Shown: positions 9,553 to 19,893 of the stretch, in pieces
Position numbering within the stretch: position 1 is the stretch's first letter
Layout of the letters: every line of letters begins with the position of its first letter
Assembly (NCBI GenBank): GCA_036897625.1
Contig: JAYMTA010001370.1
Location: 1 to 20,327 of the forward strand
Length of the DNA stretch: 20,327 nt
Direction: 5' to 3'
From: Pelargonium cotyledonis
Taxonomy: Eukaryota; Streptophyta; Magnoliopsida; Geraniales; Geraniaceae
Position numbers and translations under genes: made by a program
Notes under the pieces: generated by a model
Told to the model about the DNA's origin: nothing
Databases searched by the model: none
What the model saw: only the letters and a program-made list of their open reading frames with translations

Positions 9553-11360
9553 TTTACTTTTGAATTTTCGTGATTGCGTGTTAAAGAAGAATTTTTATTT
9601 GACGTTGAAACTAATAGTAAGTTAATGTGGAAAGAAATTTGTTTCTAAAATGTGTTTTTATAATATTCATGTTGAAATATTTAGATATAGGGAAAAAAAA
9701 TAGTTGTGCAAAGCACCCATGAACAAACACTGGCTTCTTGACTCGTAGAAGCCTACTTTCCAGAAATGGAGATGAGAGATAATATTAATGGGTTGGCCAC
9801 AAAGATCAAACCTTCAACTTTCATCCATTTTAAATGCCATAAGTTCAATGCTACTTCTAATATTATTTGTGCCCATCTACTTTTTGTATATATTATGCAT
9901 TAGTGGGGTTTATCAAACATGACATCGCCGTTGATTTTGTTTGGATATAGTGGTTGTTTCTTGTATAACTCGACTTGGTCTACATGTGCAATTAAAGAGT
10001 TAGTTTTTTATAGTCTTATCCATCGTGCAAGTAAAAATGAGAGTTAAGAAATCACACATCGAAATATGTCAATCTCACATGCCGCAGAACGCTAACCATA
10101 GACGGACATGTATGGGTGGATTAGAGCTCAAGTTTCAAAGTGAGTCTCACTCCTTCAAATACTAACCACAAGATGAAATGCTTGTTTTGTGAATACTACA
10201 TTTTATAGCTCCTATCATTATTCTGAGCAACAATCTACTATGTACAAGTTTCTTTTGTGAATACATATACTAGTTGTGCTCAATGATTTGACACTGAGAA
10301 TTTCATACAAGACTTTGTACTGAAAACACCATACAAGATGAAAACATATTCTAATATGTTATTTTGACTAGTTTTAGTGATTGTTTGGGAACTCTGCATT
10401 CAGCTCCTTTTACAACTTTTGTTATGCCAACAAGGATGTAGAGGCATAAATCTTGTTTGACTAATCACACACACTCTCTTCCTATATGGTCTGCCAGCTA
10501 AGCTAAAGGAGTAAAGAGTGTGATTTTGAAGAACTTGGTCATTGCTTACTGCAGAAAAATAGGAAGAAAGAGAAAACAATCTTTGGACCATAATAACCTC
10601 ACAGTTTGATTTGCTAGTTACACAATTGTCCCCTCAACCATCATCACTGTAATCAATTAGAAAGAACACTTGAACCACCTGTTTCAGTTTCACTTCATTG
10701 TAGTTAATCGGTATCTTAACAGTAAACCATGACCAAATTGCTTTAAATGAGCATGATGGTAGTTGGTGTGTATGATAATGTTTATTTGTTAATTCATTAT
10801 TTATACTATTACCAATATGCATGATTGTTATTGGAGTATATGTTAGTTGTTATTGAGTTTGCTTTAGTTACTAAACCTAGAACATGAATTGGTCGACCAA
10901 GTATTTGAATAGGCTAACTAATAATATGAGTTGGTAGGTCAACTATCTTGAATTGTCCGACCAACTAACCTGGCAAACAATATTCCCTCAAGATTTCGTT
11001 TTGTTTGTCTCTGATTCATGGAAAGGATGTCACACGATAACTCGCCAGATCCACACCAAGTTCATGCCGGAATCATGCTTCAAATTTGCCGCCATCACTC
11101 GATGATCATGCTTCGAGGACCAATTGCTACGTTTTTACCAAGGGAGAGAGTTCAAAGAAAGATAGGGTAGCTATCTTTCCGACAAACCATGACATCACGG
11201 GCTAATTTCGGACCTCGATCATATTTACATATTGGCAACCACAATTATATTTCAGAGGCTGAATACTCATTTATGTGATAGTAGTATTTATTTATAATAA
11301 AAGTAGTGGAAGTATAGAGATAAGATCAAAGGAAGGAACTTGCACGGTTGCACTTGAATT
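9553..11360. other. Intergenic stretch with no supported gene
   Basis: Minus-strand frames at 10400-10591 and 10634-10822 and a 50-codon plus frame from 11019 have no domain, splice partner or coding bias that I can recognise. Small palindromes occur at 10889-10900 (TTGGTCGACCAA) and 11157-11179 (9-bp stem, 5-base loop). Confidence 0.5.
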
Positions 11361-11363
11361 AAT

Positions 11364-11443
11364 GGTCAACGAGACTTGACCGTATGTAGGCGGCGCTGCG
11401 TTCGTTGATTCTTCTGTTCTGTCTATGATTTCGACCGTTGACT
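11364..11443 (+). promoter_or_regulatory. W-box cluster upstream of the 80-residue gene
   Basis: Three TTGAC(C/T) cores lie within 80 bp: GGTCAA (minus W-box, 11364-11369), TTGACC (11376-11381) and TTGACT (11438-11443). They are about 375-455 bp upstream of the ATG at 11818. WRKY factors bind this core, so pathogen or stress induction is plausible but inferred. Confidence 0.45.
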
Positions 11444-11736
11444 AACTATCTTTCAAAACATTACAAATTAAAATTCATAGAATCAATTCTATAAATAATG
11501 TTAAAATAGGATTCATCCCAATCTGATTTCTATAATCATCCTATTATTATCGAATAAACAAATAAAATAGAAGACAAATTCACTGAAAATAGCCATTATT
11601 CGTATTCTCACCTTCGCAAACCTTTCACATCCTACGCTACGCATTGTAATAAAGTAATTGAAAATACGAAAAAGTCCAAACGAGAAAGGAAATAACTTGG
11701 AATCCAAGTCTTATTCGGATTCTTCTTCACACACCC

Positions 11737-11744
11737 TATATAAA
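11737..11744 (+). promoter_or_regulatory. TATA box of the 80-residue gene
   Basis: A perfect TATATAAA lies 74-81 bp before the ATG, which leaves a leader of about 45-50 bases if transcription begins near 11768. It is the strongest core promoter motif in the window and helps define gene and start. Confidence 0.75.
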
Positions 11745-11817
11745 TACCTTTCTTTGTTCTTGTCTTCAATCACAATTCACAGCTTTCGGATCCAATTTTC
11801 TTCTCAATTAATCCATC

Positions 11818-12060
11818 ATGTATTCCATGTTCAGTTCTTTCGATCTGTTGGGCGCTGAATTTTTGGGCCACAAAATCAGCTGGCCTTCTTCGCCCCCTCC
11901 TCTTAATTACAACAGTCCGGCGCCGGCGCCGGCTGGTGGTCTGAGTCAGAAGCGAGAAGCCAAGGGAAATTCGTCGTCGGAGAATAAGCAGAAGGAGAGG
12001 ATGCCGAGGTTCGCGCCGGAGCTGGATGGTCTGCACTGTTTCGAGACCTTGATCTGTTGA
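11818..12060 (+). CDS. Small intronless protein (80 residues) with C-terminal LDGLHCFETLI motif
   Basis: Single-exon frame of 80 codons from ATG at 11818, the first ATG after the TATA box at 11737-11744. The start MYSMFSSFDLLGAEFLG is moderately hydrophobic and shows no clear signal peptide. Residues 24-40 are Pro-rich with a PAPAPAGG run, and residues 45-62 are hydrophilic and charged (KREAKG, NKQKER). The tail RFAPELDGLHCFETLIC (64-80) matches FRPRFDGLRFIETLV of the 74-residue gene at 8 of 15 positions. The last residue is Cys, one after the motif. GC content is clearly above the flanks, supporting coding. No enzymatic domain is visible. The W-boxes upstream suggest a stress-induced gene; function is unknown to me. 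Confidence 0.8.
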   Translation: MYSMFSSFDLLGAEFLGHKISWPSSPPPLNYNSPAPAPAGGLSQKREAKGNSSSENKQKERMPRFAPELDGLHCFETLIC

Positions 12061-12344
12061 TTGCTCTCCTCTCCTTTAGGTTTGGGGAAATTTTGATTTT
12101 GACCACAAAAAAGTGTAGCCATTCTTTAATTTATAAAATTATGATTTATTTGGTGTAAATTTTTGATTTGGTTATTTTGCGTTGGATCTTCTCGTTTTTG
12201 CCCCCTTCTTTGAAACTTAATTTCTTCTAAAATTGATGTTAATTTGTCCCAAAGGTAAAGTTATTGGTAAGACATTGTAAATAAAATAATAAAATATTTC
12301 ATTCAAATAATAATTTTCTTATTAAAAAAACCATTACTATTTAA
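12061..12344. other. 3' flank of the 80-residue gene
   Basis: T-rich sequence after the TGA that should contain the 3' UTR and polyadenylation region. No other feature is seen before the SINE. Confidence 0.5.
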
Positions 12345-12628
12345 AAATAAATATATGTGGCTTAGTAGGTAGGTTGAGATCTTGGGAAGAGCAGTCAGAT
12401 TCAATCACAATAAACACACTTATAGGAACGGGTGGTGAGCCTTAAATATGACTAAAAGCCTTAAACTTGATTAAATCGGTGGTTTACGCCCCTGACAACA
12501 TAGAATAGGTCTCTCCTATTAACACAAAACCTCACTCCATAATGTTAATAAGAAGGTTTGAAACCCAATACCTCAAAACAAATCGTTTAAATTATTTGGC
12601 TCAACATTGGTTTAAAAGAAAAAAAAAA
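12345..12628 (+). mobile_element. tRNA-derived SINE with A-tail and near-matching target duplication
   Basis: A pol III A-box TGGCTTAGTAGG starts at 12358 (consensus TRGYNNAGNNGG) and a B-box-like GATTCAATCAC lies at 12398-12408 (9 of 11 consensus positions), 40 bp apart. The 3' end is an A-rich tail (12614-12628). Flanks are ATTACTATTTAA (12333-12344) and ATTACTTTTAA (12629-12639), the same word with one base lost, a convincing target-site duplication. It is non-coding. It sits between the 80-residue gene and the START gene, in the plus orientation. Confidence 0.75.
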
Positions 12629-12639
12629 ATTACTTTTAA

Positions 12640-13454
12640 CCTCTCTTACTTGCATAAAGCATCAATCTCTACTAGCTTGTGGCTCCAATCATATCATGTA
12701 CTGATTTAAATAATTTCTTATGCAAAGCTCTTCTCTCTCAATGAGCCAAACAGTTGTATATGTGAGTGATTTCACAGATCTCAAAAGCTTTGGAATTAGT
12801 CCTGACCTAAGGATCCCAAATTCACCAAGAAACTGCTCAGTTTTTACCTTAACTGGTCTCTCCGGCTGCTGTTTCTTACATAGGAGCATGAAACCTAAAC
12901 TCACCAATTCAATAGGCTGATTCAAAATCATAATGCAACCTCAGGCATAATTTCTGTTGGTGTTGTCTTCTCCTGAAACAATGCACAAATGGTTAGCAAC
13001 TGGATTCTGTTTAGCTTGTTCTCATTCATGAACACCAGAATTCAGTTGCTGCAACTTAAAACCCACAATGCATCCACCACATTTACACCATGTCAATGCA
13101 AGAAACATGAGTGCCTCACAAAGCACATAATCAGGCAACAAACAAACCGAAGGAGGTGCGAAAAGGAACCAAAATCAATAGAGAGACATGAAACAAATAA
13201 ATTTTATATCAGAAGAAGGACCTGAATATACTGTTATTATAGCAGCATGAGATCCTCTACTAATATTTTCCAATTCGACAAATAAAACTTTCTCTATTCA
13301 TTGATCCGTAGCAGCATCGTAGCTCAAAGGGAAAAAAGAATGCGCCCTCCGCCACTCGCAAGCAGAGGAGGAGACCATCAGTTTCACAGTTACTCAGACG
13401 ACATCTTATCTTGACCTAGATATCTTCTGACTGACGCAAAAAGAGTTATATATG
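12640..13454. other. Downstream region of the START gene
   Basis: Part of it (from 13454 leftwards) must be the 3' UTR. Around 12689-12931 both strands have open frames (80 codons minus, 66 plus) that start with ATG; neither resembles a known domain. A 3' splice-site-like TTGTTTCAG on the minus strand at about 12975-12983 is followed by a short open stretch. Confidence 0.4.
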
Positions 13455-15959
13455 TCACAACCTCTTTCCAACTTTTGAAAACCTTCTGGCTACTCCAAAT
13501 ATCACTGCTTTAGTCAAGAGCCCCCGATCAAGTGTGAAGGCTAGGGCAACAGCCCCGCCAACGACTAGAAGCTTAGGTAAGTTCCTTCCTAACGGCTTTT
13601 CCGGTGAATCCTGGGTTTCAATCTCTGATGAATCACCAGGAGCGCATTCCAATGATCTTAGGTAGTCAGCACTGACTTTGGTGTTGATCTGAGCCATGAA
13701 AGCGCAACGGGAGATAGGGGCTCCAGATGCTCTCTGCTTTTGATATGCACGGAAACCGGGCTCAATTTTTTTCACAGCTCCCCACATGCCTTGTCGGACT
13801 CCAAGTTTTGCAATTTCCCAAGGTATACCCATATCTTCATGATGGAATAGCAGCACCTCACAGGCAGTCAGCTGGCCGTCTCCTCGTTTAGATTCAACTG
13901 CATCATATTTAAAAGATTGATAACTGTGTCAATCACTTGTATCCAGGACCACAAACAGTCTCATTTCATTTTATGTTTACGAATCCTTTTCTCACGGGAC
14001 TCCAATCCCTCTCAACTTAAGAGGAAACAAGACTTGAAAATTAATTTCTACATCAAACACCAGATTAAACAAAATTACCTGCACGAATGCACCAACTTGA
14101 GTAGTACAAATCAACTCGCCTTGGTTTGTTGCGCCTTGGCAGAGTAGAATTGGGTACCCCCTAAACATGAAAAATAAGCATGTCAGTAAATACTTGTCCA
14201 ATTGTAGGGGAAGAAAATATTCAAAGTAACTTCCAGATGCAGCTAAAAGGATTCAACTAATAGGGACTACAAAACTAAGCTCTCAAGCCTCAATTGAAAC
14301 TGATAGAACCAGTACAAGGATCTTAATTCATTAGAACATCCTATAGCGGGCAAAGGGATGCAATTGAATACAATTCAGGTGTCTTGATACACTAAATCAG
14401 CGGAAAATGAGCATACGCCTAATGTTTAACATATGAAATAGAACACAATCAGTTATGAGAATTCATTGTTTTATTATCACAAAATTTCAAGTCTACATAT
14501 ACTGAGTCTACCTACTCATGACTAGTAGTTCACAGAGACAGGACACCAGGTATGCAACCTCAAAGAGTAACACTAGTGGTTCAAAGCCTAATCCTCGAAA
14601 GGCACTCAGTTTATTTGTCAAATTGACTAAATTAAACATTTATTGCACCTTAGAAGGTAACTCTATACTACTGCATAACTGAACTAAAATAACGAAAGAT
14701 TATCAGAAGGTTGATAATTCAAAAGAGCTAGACTTTCTCATACCTTTGTTACACAGTAGTATGATCGTCCAGATTCCCAAATTCGACGGCCTATAACATA
14801 CTCTCTGTCACTACAAAAGAAGGGAAACTGCAACAAGATAGAAACATTTAAACCATTGGCCACACATTCGAAACAAGCAATGAATCAGAAAAGGTAAGAA
14901 GGACAGTCTCCTTACCTTGCGCACCCAATGTACAACCATGGTTCCCGTGGTGGGGCATTCCTCCAAAATTGAAGCATGTATAAGCATATCATCCCACTTC
15001 AATCTATATTCATCGTCCCAAAAGAAATCCCTCACCATCTCAGGAGTTGCATCCTCAAAAACAGTTCGGCTGCGATATTGTGGAGGTCCAGTCTAGCAAA
15101 GCCATTCAAACATAATCCAATCAATAACAGAACAAAGACATGCAAACAATCACTCATTCAATACCAATGTGACACAGCAATACTTAATAACATCAATCTA
15201 GACTAGAGATCAAAAGAAGATGGAGAGAAGGAAGCCACCTCAGGATCTCTCCGCCAAGCTTGGTAGGCCATATTTCCTGTGGTTCGATCCATCATCTTAA
15301 TCCAAGCAGGACCTCCATCATTCTCCTCAACAAGTCGGCATATATGCTCCAAATCATCTCCCCCAACAAGAGTAGATTTCTCTCCATCAAGTTGTGATGA
15401 GCTGAACAGAGCAAAAGTTAAGCTGTTAAGAGTTGCTCAGTTTGCAATTGAACTTCCCATCTCATTTCCACAATCTGATTCTAAAACAACATCCTAGGTT
15501 CCCACCCTCAATTCCTTGTTCAATTTGGAAGCTAAAAAACAAGTCTTTTTGCTATACTATGAGCTAAACCAACAAACTATCACATGACCCAAATGTAAAA
15601 CCAATGATAAATTTAGAAAAAACAACACACCTGCAATCAGAATTAAAGGTAGCTGGTTCAATCTCTTCCTCCACAGTCCAAGATATGCAACTGGGCAGCT
15701 GAAACTTCAAGGAATTCAAGCTCGCAATAGAACCCAAACCCGCAAACAATACCGGCGAAGTTGAGGAAGAGATTTTGGAAGCTGAAAAATCGAAAATCTC
15801 TTTTCCCAAAATAGCCCATTTAGGCTTCCACGCCCATCCAACCACAATACCAACAATAACAGCAATCCAGAGAGGCGCCATGAACATCAGAAGCTCACCC
15901 AACACATCCCCAATACTGGGTCTTCTCAAAATCTCCAACAAAACCGAAAGTACAGCCAT
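13455..15959 (-). CDS. Membrane-anchored START-domain lipid-binding protein (425 residues, six exons)
   Basis: Exons (minus): 15631-15959, 15239-15401, 14916-15092, 14744-14827, 14079-14160 and 13455-13897, all with GT-AG introns and a continuous frame of 425 codons plus TAG-type stop removed. The start is the first ATG of a leader without earlier ATGs; the reading frame's extra five codons depend on TTG. Residues about 23-44 (LLMFMAPLWIAVIVGIVVGW) form a transmembrane segment followed by WKPKW. Residues about 115-335 form a START domain: GPAWIKMMDR, MAYQAWRRDPE, RTVFEDATPEMVRDFFWDDE, YRLKWDDML, REYVIGRRIW and VDLYYSSWCIRA, then DMGIPWEIAKLGVRQGMWG. Residues about 387-415 (LLVVGGAVALAF and following) are a second hydrophobic segment. 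START domains bind lipids in a hydrophobic cavity; this plant group (Arabidopsis At3g13062/At1g55960 type, from memory) is uncharacterised as to ligand. Role in lipid transfer at membranes is inference. Confidence 0.93.
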
Positions 15960-16324
15960 TCGATCAAATCCCAAAAAACCCAGAAAAAAACAACAAACAA
16001 AAAAAGAAAGTAAAAAAGAAAAACCCTCGATTGAATCGAATATATGAGCGTTGAAGCACGATTGGACGAGGGTTTCAAGAGGGGGAAGGGAAGAGAGAAG
16101 GAAAAAAACCCAGAACCCAACTCTCTATGAATCAAACAGATAATTGAGATATAAACAATAAAAATGAAAAAAATAATGAAGAAATAGATAAAGATATGGT
16201 GGTATTTGCAGAAGAAGCAGAGAGCAGATACAGAGAGAAGAAGACAAATCAAGAGGAAGAGCTGCGGATAAGAATTCAGTGATAAGCGGTAGAGAGAAGC
16301 GCTCCTCAGATTGCCGTAGGCCCA
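15960..16324 (-). promoter_or_regulatory. Pyrimidine-rich leader and site II element of the START gene
   Basis: The leader side of the ATG is CT-rich on the minus strand (TTCTTCTCTCTG-like runs near 16200-16260) and has no ATG between about 16320 and 15959, which supports the assigned start. TGGGCC (16319-16324, minus) is a site II-type motif of constitutive plant promoters. A perfect TATA box further up (16682-16689) is an alternative core promoter, in which case the leader would be about 700 bases or spliced. Confidence 0.45.
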
Positions 16325-16681
16325 ATCAAGGCTCACGAGACATCACACAAAATACATATAAATACCATATAACCACACATATAATATATGATATTTATAT
16401 AAATAAATTCGGAAAATTTATGTTGCCCAGAAAGCAGCGAACACTTGGCCAAAAGAGGAATAAAATTTAGAGCCAACTGTAGAGAAACCAGTGGCGTAAA
16501 GTGGATAAAATTGCAGAAACCTATCCGGTTCGAAAGCTGGGAACTTTAGGGTGAATCTTGAAGAAGACGATGGTGAAAGAGCAATAAATATGGGAAATGG
16601 AAATGGGTTTTGAAGCTTTAAAGCTTAAGCTTAGAGATTGATGTTGATTAATTGACTACAAAATTGTATACTAAGGTTGTG

Positions 16682-16689
16682 TTTATATA
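16682..16689 (-). promoter_or_regulatory. TATA box, minus strand, upstream of the START gene
   Basis: TATATAAA on the minus strand. No ATG occurs for about 280 bases downstream of it, so it would serve a long non-coding leader of the START gene. The first ATGs met (about 16370 and about 16345) open only very short frames. Confidence 0.4.
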
Positions 16690-17357
16690 GTATGCGGCAT
16701 TGTGGTCAATGGTCATTGGTTCTGTTGATTTGGAGCTCTCGTAGTGTCACCGACTGTGACTCAGCTTTGTGTGGTCGCCGCGGTTTCTCGTTTAACACGT
16801 TACTTGGACTTTAATTTCTCGTTTCTTCTTAATTTCTCGTTTTTCTTGCTTCTTTAAGGTATAGAGCACAACTATGACTAAAAAGTCCCAAATTTATAGG
16901 TTTTAAGATGAGAGATACAAATTAATATATTTTATTTCATAAATACCATTTAATTACAACTCGAGGATCATGTGAATATCGAATCTACTAATCGCATTGG
17001 TCACATCATTCGCATATCACTTTATATACGCAATTTTTTTTCTATCATAAAATTGTGTTGGATTGTAACTAACTACTCAACCCAAAAATATTGGTTTCGT
17101 CCTCTCAAGTTATACATTCAGCAACAACCTAAATAACATCAGTTCCAACAACAACCGATCACCATCTTTGAGTCTTTGCTGACAACAATGTCTCTTAATA
17201 GTACCAAACAATATCTATCAACTCTTAACTGACATAACTTTCAACAATATAAAGCACACCAAAACTTTCGAGAAGAAAAGATTATCCGCAACAGAAATAT
17301 ATTTTAAATACAATACTAAAATATAATTTAAATCATGATAGATTTATAAATGACATG
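16690..17357. other. Intergenic stretch with a small tandem repeat
   Basis: No gene seen. TTAATTTCTCGTTTCTTC at 16811-16828 is repeated with small changes at 16829-16847. Confidence 0.5.
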
Positions 17358-17620
17358 TACTCCATCTGTCTCAAAATGAGTGTCTTGTTTCTATTTTTTT
17401 GCAAAAATGAAAAATTACAAGATAACTGAGTGTGTTTTCAATATTTCTTTCAATTTCCCACCTACGCCCCATTTGCAAATCTACTCATATACATTAATGA
17501 TAAGAGTAATATGAAAAAATAAAAACAATAATATAATAACCTAAAAATAAAAACTGAACACTCATTTTGAGACAAAATAAATTAGACAAACATGACACTC
17601 ATTTTAGAACGAATAAAGTA
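17358..17620. mobile_element. Stowaway-like MITE, 263 bp
   Basis: The left end reads TACTCCATCTGTCTCAAAAT then GAGTGTCTTG. The right end, reverse-complemented, reads TACTTTATTCGTTCTAAAAT then GAGTGTCATG. Both end in TA. Near the right end the terminal word ACACTCATTTT occurs twice (about 17564 and 17596), as if the terminus had been duplicated or a second element had landed. No coding capacity. Same terminal family as 9212-9426. Confidence 0.75.
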
Positions 17621-19290
17621 ATTTATATAATTTTGAAATACCGTAAATAATATTATAAAATAATAATTTTCACAGCTGAGCACCATCTAAAATTTGTACT
17701 ATTAAAAATGTCTTCAAAACAGAAAATGAAGTGGTGAGAGAGGAAGGAAAGCTTCTGTAACCGGGCTCGTCGTAGATCACGTCACAGACACTAATGTCAC
17801 CGTCCGATTGGAGTAAAACTACGTGCAATATTTAGATATGACTACAAAATTAAATAATTAAATTGAAGGACTTACTGTGACGCAAATCGGTCCAACGCCT
17901 TGAGTTTAGTTGACATTATTGGACGGTTAATGAACTTGACCAAAATGCACACATGCAGTTTTAACTTTTTGAGGTTATAATGGTCAATTCATGATTTTTT
18001 TTATTGGTGCTTTGAACATTCAAATTCATTTTGTTTGGTAGAAGATTAAAATGTTATTCAAAGTGCAAAATTTCAACTAATATGACTTGAAACTTTCCAA
18101 ACATAAGTAGAATAAATATGGTCTCATTTTAACCCACTTGTTAATTAAGTTACATTAAGAAAAAATTAGATGTAATTGTTCAAATATTTGAATGATTTTA
18201 GGTAAAAACCTAAGTATATGATTTTTTTTTTTTTTTATGAACAAGTATATTGAGATTAAGGAATTTAATTTAAGCAAGAATTTAACTAATAGTATAAATA
18301 ATACACAATAAGAGTAATTATTAAATCTTTTATTTGCTATTGTTTTTCTTGTGCAACCTAATCTTTTTTATATGTTGAGACAACAAAACATTCTGCGGTT
18401 GAATGTCATGTCAACACTACTACTTGAATATCCGAGCACATTAATAGTTTGAGATGACAATTTCGAATAATTTAGAAAAAACGAGTTATGCATGCCCAAA
18501 CGCGAGACCTACTCAAGCTGGCGTGCAAATTAAAGCTCGAACATGTAGTGTCGCGAACCTGGTGGTCATATCGCAATACATTTTGGCTCTACAATCCCTA
18601 TTTTCCTCCACCTTGACATGTCCATTTACTAAAACACCTTGCATCGAGCATATGTAGTCCATAAGAGTTAAGGCCACCGAAAAAACTATGACACATTGAG
18701 AGATTATAAGAACTCAAAAAGATCACCTCACATGTTCTACACATCTTTTCTCTACAAGAGGGCTATCATAACACCAAAAGAGCTCATCATCACTCGTCAT
18801 CCGCTTAGTTTGCAAAAACACCAAAATATGAGTTCTCCTTATCCGACACTTTAAACCTACAATTCACATTAATTAGAATTGTATACTTTTTGTACGGTGT
18901 GTGTACCTCCATTTCTAAATTAGTACGAATGTTTAGGATTATTGAGGATTAGATTGTTATCTCTTATCTAGAGATTATATTGCAAGGTCACTAATACGTA
19001 GGACATTGATTTAAAAATAAATAAATATGTAGGACATTAATATTTGGTGAAGTACTCGTTGTATCCATCGAAAACAAATGAATCCAGAAACTTATCTGTA
19101 ACTCTTCAAGCATTTAAGGTGGTTTCATTATTGACATTAAATTATATAAGTTCTTGCCTCATATTTTCACGGATTTTTTAACACGTATTTTCACGGAATT
19201 TAACATATTTATTTATAAAATTAATTACAAATTCAAAATTTAGAGTTTGTGTATCTCTCTTTTTATTTTCTTCTAACTAATGTGCGTACA
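17621..19290. other. Intergenic stretch, no gene supported
   Basis: The 67-codon frame at 18454-18657 begins with ATG but has no recognisable domain and its flanks show no exon structure. A T15-like run lies at about 18222-18237. About 17755-17830 is GC-richer (TCACGTCACAG) and may be an old promoter or repeat piece. Confidence 0.4.
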
Positions 19291-19294
19291 TGTA

Positions 19295-19620
19295 GGCAGC
19301 AAGAGGCGGTGACAGAGAAAGAAAAAATGATTTGGAAGGTGGTGGTTTGATTAAAGTTATCGGACCAACTTTCGAGTTCATTGTCGAATCAGATGGTAGA
19401 CCTGATGATTGCGAGAGGCCGTTGACAAAGCCATCTGCATGGTCGCCTAGAACTCAAAATTCGATCATTGTTAGTTGTTCGTGCTGTTCAGGCTGAAGGA
19501 AGGATTCCAATGCCGTCAACTTGATAATTCAGGTTGATGGGGATGATTTCAGTGTCTTTGGTTTGATTATCCGAGATGTTTTAGCTAGCCATTGTGGCTT
19601 AGTTTGATAGTGTCAATTTT
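19295..19620 (+). pseudogene. Possible decayed coding exon
   Basis: A pyrimidine tract ends in TACATGTAG at 19286-19294 and opens a frame of about 66 codons (AARGGDRERKNDLEGGG... to a TGA near 19492). The same frame continues to a further stop at about 19610 with little interruption. The base composition is richer in G and C than the flanks. I do not recognise the protein, and no start codon or partner exon is seen. It may be a dead gene piece or chance. Confidence 0.25.
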
Positions 19621-19893
19621 TTTGAGTTGGTTTGTGAACCGAGTGACCCATAAATTATTTAGATTTTCAATTTTTTGTCAGACTTTTATGGGTGGGTTGA
19701 TTTTCAAGCCCCTAGTTTTATATCGTCGTTTGATTTAATTTAATAAAATATTAATTTTTGCTTAAAAAAACATATTTATTTATTTATTATATTCTAAATG
19801 GTTAGAACTAAAGAGAGGGAAACCAAAAGAAACTTGGGTTAAAATGAGTTTTAATTATCACTTCACGTGACGGTTAGAAAGTTGAGTTTAACT

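Noticed and set aside
10030..10060. TGAGAGTTAAG...CACACATCG, like the start of some plant LTRs
   Set aside because: No second copy, primer-binding site or polypurine tract nearby.
10455..10530. Hairpin-like arms AATCACAC...CTCT and AGAGTGTGATT, considered as a microRNA precursor
   Set aside because: The arms pair only with a four-base bulge and weak extension, and no known microRNA is recognised.
6495..11932. Shared 12-mer CGCCGGCGCCGG in the 74-residue gene leader and the 80-residue gene
   Set aside because: It is a simple GC repeat that encodes a PAPAPA run in one case and is untranslated in the other; chance or slippage is enough.
15926..16336. 136-codon minus-strand frame covering the START leader
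   Set aside because: It depends on a non-ATG start, consists of CT-rich leader sequence translated as Phe/Leu/Ser/Ile, and runs out of frame with the START protein.
18454..18657. 67-codon plus-strand frame
   Set aside because: No domain, no exon signals and no coding bias; could be an old repeat piece but nothing supports it.
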